Shown piece after piece: positions 17,510 through 25,652 of a stretch of 64,000 nucleotides of DNA (positions within the stretch are counted from its first letter, which is position 1; each line of letters starts with the position of its first letter). The DNA comes from Oscillospiraceae bacterium (GTDB lineage: Bacteria > Bacillota > Clostridia > Oscillospirales > Ruminococcaceae). The stretch is taken from positions 62,001 to 126,000 of the forward strand of contig JAFTXQ010000002.1 in assembly GCA_017461565.1 (NCBI GenBank), read 5' to 3'. The translations under genes and the position numbers were made by a program. The notes under the pieces are model-generated. The model did no database searches, had not been told where the DNA came from, and saw only the letters and a program-made list of their open reading frames with translations.

Positions 17510-18088
17510 TTACAGTCTTAGCTCTGTTTTTTCGGTGAAGCGTTTTTTTTCTTCAATAAGAGCCATATCAAGCGTTACGTCGCAAAGCATATTTTTTACA
17601 CGGCACACCGCACGCAGTCCGCCGAGTTTTATGCTGTTGTCCGCTGCCACCTCACAGCTTGTGAGAGCACGCACGGCATCCACATCGCAGACTCTCGCAT
17701 ATATCAGTGTAGCATTGTCAAGTGCTATTGCGGCACGTATTTTTTCAAGAGATCTTTTCAAAAAGTCCTGATACTGATCGGAGCATACGAAGTCTTTCAG
17801 CTTATCTTCCGTCTGTACGAAAAAGCTTTCGATAAGCTCATTTCTGTGTCGCAGTATGGCTTTTTTAGTGTCGTATTCACAGCGTGACATTTCCCTGCGG
17901 AAGGCAGCCTCTCTGCGGCTCATATCATTTCTGAGTCTTGTCAGCACAGCTACCGTGGCAAGCTCGTTTTTATATTTACGGGACGCTTTTCTTCTGGAGC
18001 GCATTTCTTCTGTGAGGGAAACTGCCTCATCCTGAGCCTGTTGGCTTATTGCCAGCCTGAAAGCCTCCAGTTTTGTATTGTTATCCAT
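17510..18088 (-). CDS. ntpE: V-type ATPase subunit E (peripheral stalk)
   Basis: A 192-residue protein in the position and with the shape of subunit E. The N-terminal half is a long charged helix (residues 1-110, many Arg/Glu/Lys), and the C-terminal half is a small alpha/beta domain ending VTLDMALIEEKKRFTEKTELRL. The sequence is poorly conserved, as usual for E, and the call relies on length, charge pattern and its place between F and A. It should form the stator stalk with the coiled-coil G subunit encoded first in the operon. Confidence 0.8.
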   Translation of the reverse strand: MDNNTKLEAFRLAISQQAQDEAVSLTEEMRSRRKASRKYKNELATVAVLTRLRNDMSRREAAFRREMSRCEYDTKKAILRHRNELIESFFVQTEDKLKDFVCSDQYQDFLKRSLEKIRAAIALDNATLIYARVCDVDAVRALTSCEVAADNSIKLGGLRAVCRVKNMLCDVTLDMALIEEKKRFTEKTELRL

Positions 18089-18111
18089 AAGGTGATCTTA
18101 CCTTTCTGCTG

Positions 18112-18420
18112 TTAAAGCTTGATTCCTATTGCTTCGCTGACATAGCGGCTGATAGCCTCGCTTACGCCCGAGTTTCCGTGGCGGTCGGGTATCTCCACTA
18201 TAAGAGGTCGGCGGCTGTTGAGCTTGAGGTCATATACTCTCTCCCGGCACAACGTTACAAGCTTTTCTGTCATAAGCACCACTGCGGTGTCTTCATCGGA
18301 AAATGCACGGTCAAGCGCCGCATTTACTTCCTCTGATGTATGGGCGACCTCGCCCTCCACTCCTGCAAGCCGCATACCCATCTGGGTATCTATGTTATCG
18401 CTTATAAGATAGAATTTCAT
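18112..18420 (-). CDS. V-type ATPase subunit F (central stalk)
   Basis: A 102-residue protein of the V-ATPase F family (called NtpG in Enterococcus). It has a Rossmann-like fold with FYLISDNIDTQMGMRLAGVEG at the N-terminus, AVVLMTEKL in the middle and PLIVEIPDRHG near the end; all are family features. It binds subunit D in the rotor. It lies between K and E with short gaps on both sides. Confidence 0.9.
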   Translation of the reverse strand: MKFYLISDNIDTQMGMRLAGVEGEVAHTSEEVNAALDRAFSDEDTAVVLMTEKLVTLCRERVYDLKLNSRRPLIVEIPDRHGNSGVSEAISRYVSEAIGIKL

Positions 18421-18429
18421 GATATCGTA

Positions 18430-18867
18430 TTATCCGAACAGGATAAGGATGGAGATGAGCAGACCGTAGATAGCAACACCCTCGCCGAGAGCAACGAAGA
18501 TCAGCGCCTTTGTGAACGCCTTGTCGTTCTCGCTTACTGCTCCGATAGCGGCGGGAGCGGCGCTTCCTACTGCGATACCTGTACCTATGGTCGCCATACC
18601 CGTAGAGAGTGCGGCAGCGAGGTACTTCATACCTTCTGTGAAGCCATCGGCAGCGACTGCTGCGGTCTCGCCTGCGGCAAATGCGCCTGTCATGGGCATG
18701 ATGGTCATGAGCGCCATAACGCCGATAAAGGAAGCGATATTTGTGATGACTGCACGTTTTCTGTTGGTGGGCTTGTTATCCTTGGTCCTCTTGAGGTTGA
18801 TCATAAGGGGCAGCAGGATAAGTCCGACTGCGACGAGGGGAAGTGCGATGAGCATTACGATTTCCAT
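18430..18867 (-). CDS. ntpK: V-type ATPase subunit K (membrane ring)
   Basis: A 145-residue proteolipid with four hydrophobic stretches. Residues 1-24 and about 39-68 form an N-terminal extension. Residues about 78-110 (LSTGMATIGTGIAVGSAAPA) and 118-144 form one c-type hairpin. The ion-binding glutamate is Glu129 in GEGVAIYGLLISI. Unlike the duplicated Enterococcus NtpK (two hairpins), only one c-like hairpin is recognisable. The ATG at 18867 follows GGAGG by eight bases. The ion (H+ or Na+) cannot be decided by eye. Confidence 0.9.
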   Translation of the reverse strand: MEIVMLIALPLVAVGLILLPLMINLKRTKDNKPTNRKRAVITNIASFIGVMALMTIMPMTGAFAAGETAAVAADGFTEGMKYLAAALSTGMATIGTGIAVGSAAPAAIGAVSENDKAFTKALIFVALGEGVAIYGLLISILILFG

Positions 18868-18886
18868 TTTTGTATCCTCCAAAAAA

Positions 18887-20839
18887 TCATTCAAATGTTA
18901 TTTCGACGGGACGGAAGCTCTTTCCGTTTCCGCTGTAAAAGCGGTTGAATATCTCGTAGAACTCCAGACGAAGTATCTGTATTCCTACCAGTAGACCTTC
19001 AACTCCCATTACGATAAGGTTGCCTATGATATAGGTTATCACTGTGCCGACTGTTATCTCAGCGCCGGGAACATTGGTTCCTGCAAGCTGTGCCACTACC
19101 AGCATCATGCCTGCGTGGCTGAGTATAAATCCGCCGATACGCAGGAACGACATGGTGTTTGAAAGGAAGCTAAGTGCCGCCTCAAACAGATCGATAAAGT
19201 TTTCGATGATAAAGTTGCCTATTGATATTTTTTCTCCGTGTTTCGTGCCTGAGATCAGGTCGCTTAGCGGATGCTTGAAGAATATCAGCACCAGCGGCAG
19301 CGCAATGAATGCGATTATATACAGCGGGCTGAAAAGTTCGATCCCGAACAGGAACATACCTGCAACGCCTGCGACCAGTGCGATATAGAACACCAGTCCG
19401 CATACGCCGTTGACGCTGAACAGTGCCTCACCCCATTTGCGTCTGCGGAAATTGAGCACTGTATTGAAGGTCATGGAAATGACTATCAGCACGATTCCTA
19501 TACATAGTGCGGCGATAAGCAGCACTGTCGCCACCTGGAAGATGTTGTGGGGCTGTTCGGTGTAGCCGAGCGCACGCCATATATTTTCACGATGGAAGAA
19601 CGGCTCGATGATGGTTTCTATTCCGAATACAGAGCCGTACAGCACGCCGAAGGCTGCGGAGAAAAGACCGATCCTTGTCATGATGGGGAACAGACCGTTT
19701 TTGGAAATGCGGCTCATTATAAGTCCCAGCAGCGATATCGCAAGACCCTGACCCACGTCGCCAAACATTATGCCGAACATCAGCATATATGTCACTGCTA
19801 CATAGGGAGTGGGATCAAAGGTGCCGTACTCGGGGAGTCCGTACATCTTGACGAACATTTCGAAGGGACGGAATATCACATTGTTCTTAAGCTTTACAGG
19901 GACATCTGCTGTGGCAGCCTTTCCCTTGAGCGGTACTTCCGTTGCTGTTACATCACCTATCGTCAGCAGCTTTTCTGTAAGTTTTGTGCATGACTTTGTC
20001 GGGCAGTAGCCTGTGAATGTAAAACGGTCGTTGGAGATGAGGGCATTTTTCCTCAGTTCAAAGCATTCATAAAGGTGCTTCAGCTTGCTGAACACCGCAA
20101 GGAATTCTTCTTTATGGTTTGCTGTAAAGTCATCCAGCTTCTGCTTCAGCAGAGTTTTTAGCTGTTCTTCGTCTGAGATTATCTTTTCAAGCACTGCGTC
20201 GGACTCGGCGGCGTCTGCATTGAGATAATCGGGAAGCACTGTGGCTTCAAAAAACAGAGAATTCATGACTGTATCTGCAAAGGCGGCGTCATTCTTTGGG
20301 GCAAGGTAAACGCCCCAGGTGTATTCGCCGTCCTGTTCAAAGGGGATGAAGTGTAGCCCCTTGTTTTCATAGTAATCCAGTTTCTGCATATTGACTGAAG
20401 GAAGTTTTCCTATCTGTGCCTTTACATAGCGCATATTGAAAAGCTCGTGGAAGCTTACATCAAGGCTCAGAAGATGCTTCAGATTAGAGTCGGTACGACG
20501 ATGCTCGTCCAATGCTTCAGCGATCTCATCATATTCCTCTTTCAGCTTTGCAAGCTCTCCCACTGTATCATTGCAGTATTTTTCAAACTCTTCAGGGGAT
20601 TCTATGCTTATGCTGTCGTAAGCCTTGAGCTGAGGCGTTATATTAAGTGACGCCGCCATGTTTTTCATTTCGTTGTACGGCATTTCATAGGGGTTTTCCT
20701 GCGAGAGGTTTTGGGGCGCTGCTGCATTTGAAAATTCCGTCATCTGGAACATCCTGCTTTCACAGCAGAGCAGCAGAGCATTATCCAGCTTACCGAGAGG
20801 CCCCTCAACAGTGAGCTGTGACATTTTTTCTATACCCAT
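18887..20839 (-). CDS. ntpI: V-type ATPase subunit I (stator, ion half-channels)
   Basis: A 650-residue subunit homologous to eukaryotic subunit a. The N-terminal cytoplasmic half (about 1-330) has coiled-coil arms. The C-terminal half has about eight membrane helices. Family motifs are MLMFGIMFGDVGQGL, and SFLRIGGFILSHAG with the essential arginine at 567, and EGLLVGIQILRLEFYE near the end with Arg624. These line the ion path against the K ring. The length is normal. It is separated from subunit C by 16 bases and from K by about 20. Confidence 0.95.
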   Translation of the reverse strand: MGIEKMSQLTVEGPLGKLDNALLLCCESRMFQMTEFSNAAAPQNLSQENPYEMPYNEMKNMAASLNITPQLKAYDSISIESPEEFEKYCNDTVGELAKLKEEYDEIAEALDEHRRTDSNLKHLLSLDVSFHELFNMRYVKAQIGKLPSVNMQKLDYYENKGLHFIPFEQDGEYTWGVYLAPKNDAAFADTVMNSLFFEATVLPDYLNADAAESDAVLEKIISDEEQLKTLLKQKLDDFTANHKEEFLAVFSKLKHLYECFELRKNALISNDRFTFTGYCPTKSCTKLTEKLLTIGDVTATEVPLKGKAATADVPVKLKNNVIFRPFEMFVKMYGLPEYGTFDPTPYVAVTYMLMFGIMFGDVGQGLAISLLGLIMSRISKNGLFPIMTRIGLFSAAFGVLYGSVFGIETIIEPFFHRENIWRALGYTEQPHNIFQVATVLLIAALCIGIVLIVISMTFNTVLNFRRRKWGEALFSVNGVCGLVFYIALVAGVAGMFLFGIELFSPLYIIAFIALPLVLIFFKHPLSDLISGTKHGEKISIGNFIIENFIDLFEAALSFLSNTMSFLRIGGFILSHAGMMLVVAQLAGTNVPGAEITVGTVITYIIGNLIVMGVEGLLVGIQILRLEFYEIFNRFYSGNGKSFRPVEITFE

Positions 20840-20855
20840 TCAATGCACCGCCTTT

Positions 20856-21890
20856 CTATATTACCAACATACTGAGGATATCGCTGCTGCTTAGTCCGTA
20901 GCGTATGCCCTCAATGGCTGTTTTTACATTTCTTTGTTCTATTTTCAGACATTCGATAAGCGAGTAGTATACTGCTGCAGAGTTGCGTGACAGCCTCAGC
21001 GTCCTGCGCAGATGCTCCATGCTTATCGTTTCGGCAAGCTGCTCCACCGATTGAAGCTCGGGATTTCCGCTGATGCGATATCCGTACTTTTCTAGCTCCG
21101 CCTGTATCTTTTCCGTGTCGTTAAGCTGAATAAGCCGATCAATGGTATCCTCTCTCAGGCGATACCTGAAAGGAAGAAGTGAAACTTTTATCTTTTCCGG
21201 AGCCGTGCCGAACATTTTCATACGGCAGCATGAGACTACGTTTTCCATATCTATGCTTTTTAGCAGCGAGCGCCGGAGCGTCTGCCTGTCGCTGCCTTTG
21301 TATGTCCTGTCTGCGGTCCTGAGTGCTGACAAATAATAGAACGTATAAAGTCTGCGTTCACACTCGACTATATTGATCCTGCCGGTCTGCTGTGCATCAA
21401 CAAGCAGGGGGCGCAGTATCTTGTGGTATGGCGTATCTTCGATCAGATGTGCGAACTCCATATAGTTTTCCGCTTTTGCCAGCGCAAGAAGATCTGTCTC
21501 GGCGTGCTCAAGCAGAAATGTCGGAAGCTCCGCAACATAACGGTCAGCCGAGCCGCCTGCAACGCTCTCAAGTGCGGTGAGAATCTGTTCTGCTTCAAGC
21601 TCCATGATGATATACTTGAAAAATACACGGCTGTCGCTGTGATCGAACTTGTGGAAACGTTCAAATATATCAAATGTTGAACGCCTTATCAGCGCCTCAA
21701 GCCTGCCTCGGTGTATCGTCTGGGGATTGATATCACTCAGCACATCCGCATATCGGTCGGTCTGCCTGAGAAATGCCGCTGCCTCTGCCACTGAGCCTTT
21801 TGCACACAGTCTTGCATAGTCATCCGCCTTGAGCGATCTGCCGTATATTGCTCTTGCTTTGGCAATAACGGAATTTGACGAAAACGACAT
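20856..21890 (-). CDS. ntpC: V-type ATPase subunit C (AC39-like)
   Basis: A 344-residue all-helical protein that seats the central stalk on the membrane ring. It is recognised by IAKARAIYGRSLKADDYARL at the N-terminus, the repeated helical pattern in three blocks (the family is a three-fold repeat), and LECLKIEQRNVKTAIEGIRYGL at the end, the usual iEiknlr..i.G...g block. AGGAG for this gene lies inside the end of the upstream subunit G gene, three bases away from it, so the two are coupled. Confidence 0.9.
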   Translation of the reverse strand: MSFSSNSVIAKARAIYGRSLKADDYARLCAKGSVAEAAAFLRQTDRYADVLSDINPQTIHRGRLEALIRRSTFDIFERFHKFDHSDSRVFFKYIIMELEAEQILTALESVAGGSADRYVAELPTFLLEHAETDLLALAKAENYMEFAHLIEDTPYHKILRPLLVDAQQTGRINIVECERRLYTFYYLSALRTADRTYKGSDRQTLRRSLLKSIDMENVVSCCRMKMFGTAPEKIKVSLLPFRYRLREDTIDRLIQLNDTEKIQAELEKYGYRISGNPELQSVEQLAETISMEHLRRTLRLSRNSAAVYYSLIECLKIEQRNVKTAIEGIRYGLSSSDILSMLVI

Positions 21891-21893
21891 AGC

Positions 21894-22202
21894 TTACACT
21901 CCTGTAATGCGGTTGATTATTTCTGACTGCCATTCATTTCTGTGCGCATCGAAAACATCATCAAGCTTTTTTATTCCGTTATCAAGCTCCACAGCGGAGT
22001 CGGCCTTTTTCTTTTCAAGCATCTCTGCCTGTTTTATTTCGGCCTCATCCTTAAGGAGCTGCTGTTCCTGTATTATAGCCTCCTGCCGCTTCATTGCATT
22101 CTGGTTTGAGATATCCAGCTTTTTGAGCTGTGCATCTCTTACCTCTTCTGTCTGTGCGGCGGCGGCCTTGTCCATTTCGATTATCTGCTGCAAAAAATCC
22201 AT
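21894..22202 (-). CDS. V-type ATPase coiled-coil stalk subunit (G/H-like)
   Basis: A 102-residue protein that is almost entirely one charged coiled coil (about 10-85), rich in Gln, Glu, Lys and Ala. It is the first gene of the V-ATPase operon and its length and composition fit the peripheral-stalk subunit G/H (NtpF in Enterococcus), the partner of E. Sequence conservation in this family is too low for certainty; context carries the call. Confidence 0.75.
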   Translation of the reverse strand: MDFLQQIIEMDKAAAAQTEEVRDAQLKKLDISNQNAMKRQEAIIQEQQLLKDEAEIKQAEMLEKKKADSAVELDNGIKKLDDVFDAHRNEWQSEIINRITGV

Positions 22203-22274
22203 TTTTCTGCCCGCCTTTTTCTATAATTGATTATACATATTTATATATGCCCACGCAAAAGCGCACCAATACTT

Positions 22275-22303
22275 ATAATAATCGAAAAGCTGAAATTCTT
22301 CAA
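22275..22303 (-). promoter_or_regulatory. Promoter of the V-ATPase operon
   Basis: On the minus strand, TTGAAG (22298-22303), 17 bases, TATTAT (22275-22280). Nine of twelve consensus positions match. The leader to the subunit G start is about 65 bases. The 22203-22386 gap is otherwise AT-rich without coding signs. Confidence 0.6.
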
Positions 22304-22382
22304 TAGCAATTATAGACAAAATTTGCTGTTGAAACTATCGCTTTTGACTATATCGCTGATGGTTGTTTTATATATTGTCTGA

Positions 22383-22418
22383 AATTAAAAAGAGCAGGAG
22401 TGATTTCCTGCTCTTTTG
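22383..22418 (-). terminator. Terminator of the UPF0237-UPF0210 operon
   Basis: AGAGCAGGA (22391-22399) pairs with TCCTGCTCT (22406-22414), and flanking A and T residues lengthen the stem. Leftward it is followed by TTTTTAATTTC. It lies about 25 bases after the stop of the UPF0210 gene. Confidence 0.85.
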
Positions 22419-22441
22419 TGGTTTTTCTTTGAGCTTTTTTA

Positions 22442-23800
22442 TCAGTTCTTAAGGCTCTGCATAGGAGCGGGTATTCTTCCGCCACGGCTGATAAACTTGG
22501 AGGAGGAGAACTTGTTGATCTTCATTACGGGACCGCTTCCGAACAGACCGCCGAATTCCAGCATATCGCCTTCCTTCATGCCGATGGCAGGAATAACACG
22601 GACAGCTGTTGTTTTGGAGTTGACCATACCGATAGCAGCCTCGTCGGCTATGATAGCGGAAATGGTGTCTACGGGAGTATCACCGGGGATACAGATCATA
22701 TCAAGACCTACCGAGCATACTGCGGTCATTGCCTCAAGCTTCTCGAGAGAGAGAGCACCGCATACCGCAGCGTCGATCATGCCTGCATCCTCGGATACGG
22801 GGATGAATGCGCCTGAAAGTCCGCCGACGTGTGAAGAAGCCATTACGCCGCCCTTCTTTACTGCATCGTTGAGCATAGCGAGGCAGGCAGTAGTGCCGTG
22901 GGTGCCGCAGCTTTCAAGACCGATCTCCTCAAGGATATGTGCAACGGAGTCGCCGACAGCGGGGGTGGGAGCGAGGGACAGGTCAACTATTCCGAAAGGA
23001 ACGCCGAGACGGCGGCTTGCCTCTGTACCAACGAGCTGACCCATTCTTGTTATCTTGAATGCGGTCTTTTTGATTATATCTGCGATCTCTGTCATGTTTG
23101 CCTCGGGGTGCTTTGCGATAGCAGCACGTACTACGCCGGGACCCGAAACGCCAACGTTGATCTCGGTGTCGTATTCTCCCACGCCGTGGAATGCGCCTGC
23201 CATGAAGGGGTTATCCTCGGGAGCGTTGCAGAATACCACTATCTTTGCTGCGCCGAAGCAGAAATTATCCTTTGTTGCGGCTGCTGCGTCGTAGATCACC
23301 TTACCCATCATGGAAACAGCGTCCATGTTGATACCTGCCTTGGTTGAGCCGATGTTTACGGAGGAGCATACGTTGCTGGTCTCTGCCATGGCCTCGGGGA
23401 TGGAGTTGATGAGCTCCAGATCGCCTGCGGCGTAGCCCTTATGTACAAGAGCGGAGTAGCCGCCGATGTAGTTTACGCCTGTGCCTTCCGCTACACGCTG
23501 GAGGGTCTTTGCAAACTTCACGGGGTTCTTGCTTCTTGTTGCGGCTGCAACGATGGAGATAGGTGTTACTGAAATTCTCTTGTTGATTATCGGGATGCCG
23601 TACTGCTTTTCGATGTCCTCGCCTGTCTTTACAAGATTTTCAGCTTTGCGCATCATCTTCTCGTAGATCCTGTCGCAGGCACGGTTTTCATCGCTGTCGA
23701 TACAGTCAAGAAGCGAGATACCCATGGTGATGGTGCGGATATCAAGGTTCTCTTCCTGTATCATCTTTATGGTTTCAAGAATATCGCCTGTATTAAGCAT
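22442..23800 (-). CDS. UPF0210 (DUF711) family protein
   Basis: A 452-residue protein of the UPF0210/DUF711 family, related in fold to pyruvate formate-lyase-like glycyl radical proteins by structural annotation but with unknown chemistry. Conserved stretches seen here are [13 protein letters not shown] near the N-terminus, [34 protein letters not shown], and [13 protein letters not shown]. No glycyl radical loop is apparent. It is cotranscribed with the small ACT-domain gene 32 bases upstream, a pairing conserved in many anaerobes. AAGGAG precedes the ATG. Confidence 0.9.
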   Translation of the reverse strand: MLNTGDILETIKMIQEENLDIRTITMGISLLDCIDSDENRACDRIYEKMMRKAENLVKTGEDIEKQYGIPIINKRISVTPISIVAAATRSKNPVKFAKTLQRVAEGTGVNYIGGYSALVHKGYAAGDLELINSIPEAMAETSNVCSSVNIGSTKAGINMDAVSMMGKVIYDAAAATKDNFCFGAAKIVVFCNAPEDNPFMAGAFHGVGEYDTEINVGVSGPGVVRAAIAKHPEANMTEIADIIKKTAFKITRMGQLVGTEASRRLGVPFGIVDLSLAPTPAVGDSVAHILEEIGLESCGTHGTTACLAMLNDAVKKGGVMASSHVGGLSGAFIPVSEDAGMIDAAVCGALSLEKLEAMTAVCSVGLDMICIPGDTPVDTISAIIADEAAIGMVNSKTTAVRVIPAIGMKEGDMLEFGGLFGSGPVMKINKFSSSKFISRGGRIPAPMQSLKN

Positions 23801-23832
23801 AGTTTACTCCTTAGTTTCTGTTATTTAAGCAC

Positions 23833-24102
23833 TTATATTCTGTGCATGGCGTTGAAGATGTCCTCGTGCATAACGTGCACCTGGAGTCCCATCTCCTTGC
23901 CTGCGTCTGTAAGCTTGTCTGCAAAGTCGATGTACTCGATGGTGAGATTGGATATCTCGATCATCATCGTCATGGCGAACAGATCCTGCATGATGGTCTG
24001 TGTAACGTCCATTACGTTTGCCTTGCACTCTGCGCAGATGCCGCTCACCTTTGCCAGAATACCTACGGTGTCCTTACCGATAACAGCTACTACTGCTCTC
24101 AT
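23833..24102 (-). CDS. ACT domain protein, UPF0237 family
   Basis: An 89-residue single ACT domain. VAVIGKDTVGILAKVSGICA contains the ligand-binding turn, and NVMDVTQTIMQDLFAMTMMIEI is the second strand pair. It matches UPF0237 in full. ACT domains sense amino acids; this family is thought to regulate or assist the UPF0210 partner encoded next. AGGAGG lies 8 bases upstream of the ATG. It is the first gene of a two-gene operon. Confidence 0.92.
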   Translation of the reverse strand: MRAVVAVIGKDTVGILAKVSGICAECKANVMDVTQTIMQDLFAMTMMIEISNLTIEYIDFADKLTDAGKEMGLQVHVMHEDIFNAMHRI

Positions 24103-24183
24103 TATAGTTTCCTCCTGTTCTGCGGGGCGGAATATTGTATAAAATCTCCGTCCGCGTACCTTGTTTTTTTATATTTCTTATCT

Positions 24184-24212
24184 ATTATACTAAAAAATTT
24201 GCAAAAAGTAAA
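24184..24212 (-). promoter_or_regulatory. Promoter of the UPF0237-UPF0210 operon
   Basis: On the minus strand, TTTACT (24207-24212), 17 bases, TATAAT (24184-24189). The perfect -10 and ideal spacing support it. Confidence 0.7.
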
Positions 24213-24220
24213 TGTATTCA

Positions 24221-24249
24221 TAGACAAATTGAAAAATTTGTGATAAAAT
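24221..24249 (+). promoter_or_regulatory. Possible promoter of the PHP phosphatase operon
   Basis: TAGACA (24221-24226), 17 bases, TAAAAT (24244-24249). A CAAATT/AATTTG inverted repeat at 24225-24240 lies in the spacer. The region is very AT-rich, so chance matches are likely. Confidence 0.4.
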
Positions 24250-24325
24250 AATAAAAAAACCGTCCGCAGAATAATATTTATGTGTAAATTTTTGCGTGAC
24301 AGACAAAAACAAAGGACAAAAGAAA

Positions 24326-25153
24326 TTGGACAAAGAACAGATGACAAATATCATACCCGTGGATTGCCATATCCACTCTACGCTCTCTCCTGACGGCAAT
24401 GACTCGCCCGAAACTATGGCACGTCGTGCGTTTGAACTTGGGATAAAGCACTTCACGCTCACCGACCATATCGAAAACGAGAAGCTCTCCAGCTGGGGCT
24501 ATGCCGAGGCTATGGAAAAGTCACTCGAGGTTTACCGCAGGCTTAAGGCTGAGTACGAGGGCAGGATGAACGTGTATTTCGGCGCAGAGCTTGGACAGGC
24601 GCTGTATGACCTGCCGCAGGCAGAGGCTATACTTGAAAGATACGATTATGATTTCGTGCTTGGTTCACAGCATCGTACTAAAAGTTATGCCCGTGTTGAC
24701 CGTCTGCCTGATGACGATACGGTGAAATATGCATATCTTGACGAGTATTTTGAGGAGCTTCTTGCTCTTGCGGAGTGGGGACGCTTCTGTTCTCTTTCGC
24801 ATCTTACATTTCCGTTGAGATTCATAAGCGGTGATGTCGGCGGAGGCGAGCTTGATATCACACGCTATTGTTCCGTTATCGACAAGATACTGGATACCAT
24901 CATAAAAAAGGATATCGCCCTTGAGGTGAACTCTTCGGGCATACGCAAGGGCCTGCACGTACCTATGCCAGGCATGGAGTATGTGAAACGCTACCGCGAC
25001 AGGGGCGGCAGGATGATAACCGTAGGCTCTGACGCCCATCGTGCAGAGGACGTGGGAGCGGATATCCCGCAGTGTCTTGAGGGACTGAGGGAGATCGGTT
25101 TTTCCGAGATCTGCGTTTTCAGCAAAAAACAGCCGATATTCATAAAAATTTAA
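24326..25153 (+). CDS. PHP-domain histidinol-phosphatase (HisJ/HisK type)
   Basis: About 275 residues. The PHP metal site is visible as DCHIHSTLSPD at the N-terminus, FGAELGQ, LGSQH, SLSHLTFPLRF and ITVGSDAHRAEDVG at the end, the set seen in HisJ-type histidinol-phosphate phosphatases. The enzyme would remove phosphate from histidinol phosphate, but other PHP substrates are possible. The start is uncertain. TTG at 24326 has AAAGGA nine bases upstream and is preferred. GTG at 24296 has no ribosome binding site, and ATG at 24341 has only a weak one. An Lrp regulator gene follows after 19 bases. Confidence 0.82.
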   Translation: MDKEQMTNIIPVDCHIHSTLSPDGNDSPETMARRAFELGIKHFTLTDHIENEKLSSWGYAEAMEKSLEVYRRLKAEYEGRMNVYFGAELGQALYDLPQAEAILERYDYDFVLGSQHRTKSYARVDRLPDDDTVKYAYLDEYFEELLALAEWGRFCSLSHLTFPLRFISGDVGGGELDITRYCSVIDKILDTIIKKDIALEVNSSGIRKGLHVPMPGMEYVKRYRDRGGRMITVGSDAHRAEDVGADIPQCLEGLREIGFSEICVFSKKQPIFIKI

Positions 25154-25172
25154 ATATACGGAGGAAAATACT

Positions 25173-25652
25173 ATGAACAAGCTGCTGGATCTATTAAGAC
25201 AGAATGCAAGACTTTCCAATGCGGAAATAGCCACTATGCTGGGCATTACAGAGGCAGAGGCCGCCGCACAGATAAAACAGCTTGAGGACGATGGTATAAT
25301 CATGGGTTATACCGCTATCATAAACGAAGAGAGTGCAGACGAGACCCGTGTAACTGCCATAATCGAGATAAAGGTAGCTCCCATGAAGGGTAAGGGCTTT
25401 GACGACCTTGCACATACCATTATGGAGTACGAAGAGGTGGACAGCGTGTTCCTGCTGAGCGGTGCTTATGATCTTTCCGTCACCGTTACGGGAACCAGCC
25501 TGAGAAAGGTCGCACTTTTCGTTTCCGAAAGGCTTTCTGCGCTGGAGGGCGTTATCTCCACCGCAACACACTTCATTCTCAAGAGATACAAGGAGAAGAA
25601 CCATGTATTCAGCGAGGATACGACTGACGAAAGGAGCCTTGTATCTCCGTGA
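25173..25652 (+). CDS. Lrp/AsnC family transcriptional regulator
   Basis: A 159-residue regulator. The N-terminal winged helix reads LLDLLRQNARLSNAEIATML, and GYTAIINEE marks the hinge. The C-terminal RAM domain (about 65-140) includes VDSVFLLSGAYDLSVTV, the effector-binding strand-turn. Lrp proteins sense amino acids and act as octamers. The gene overlaps the following aminotransferase by 4 bases. This regulator-aminotransferase pair is common in Firmicutes and suggests control by the aminotransferase substrate. Confidence 0.92.
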   Translation: MNKLLDLLRQNARLSNAEIATMLGITEAEAAAQIKQLEDDGIIMGYTAIINEESADETRVTAIIEIKVAPMKGKGFDDLAHTIMEYEEVDSVFLLSGAYDLSVTVTGTSLRKVALFVSERLSALEGVISTATHFILKRYKEKNHVFSEDTTDERSLVSP

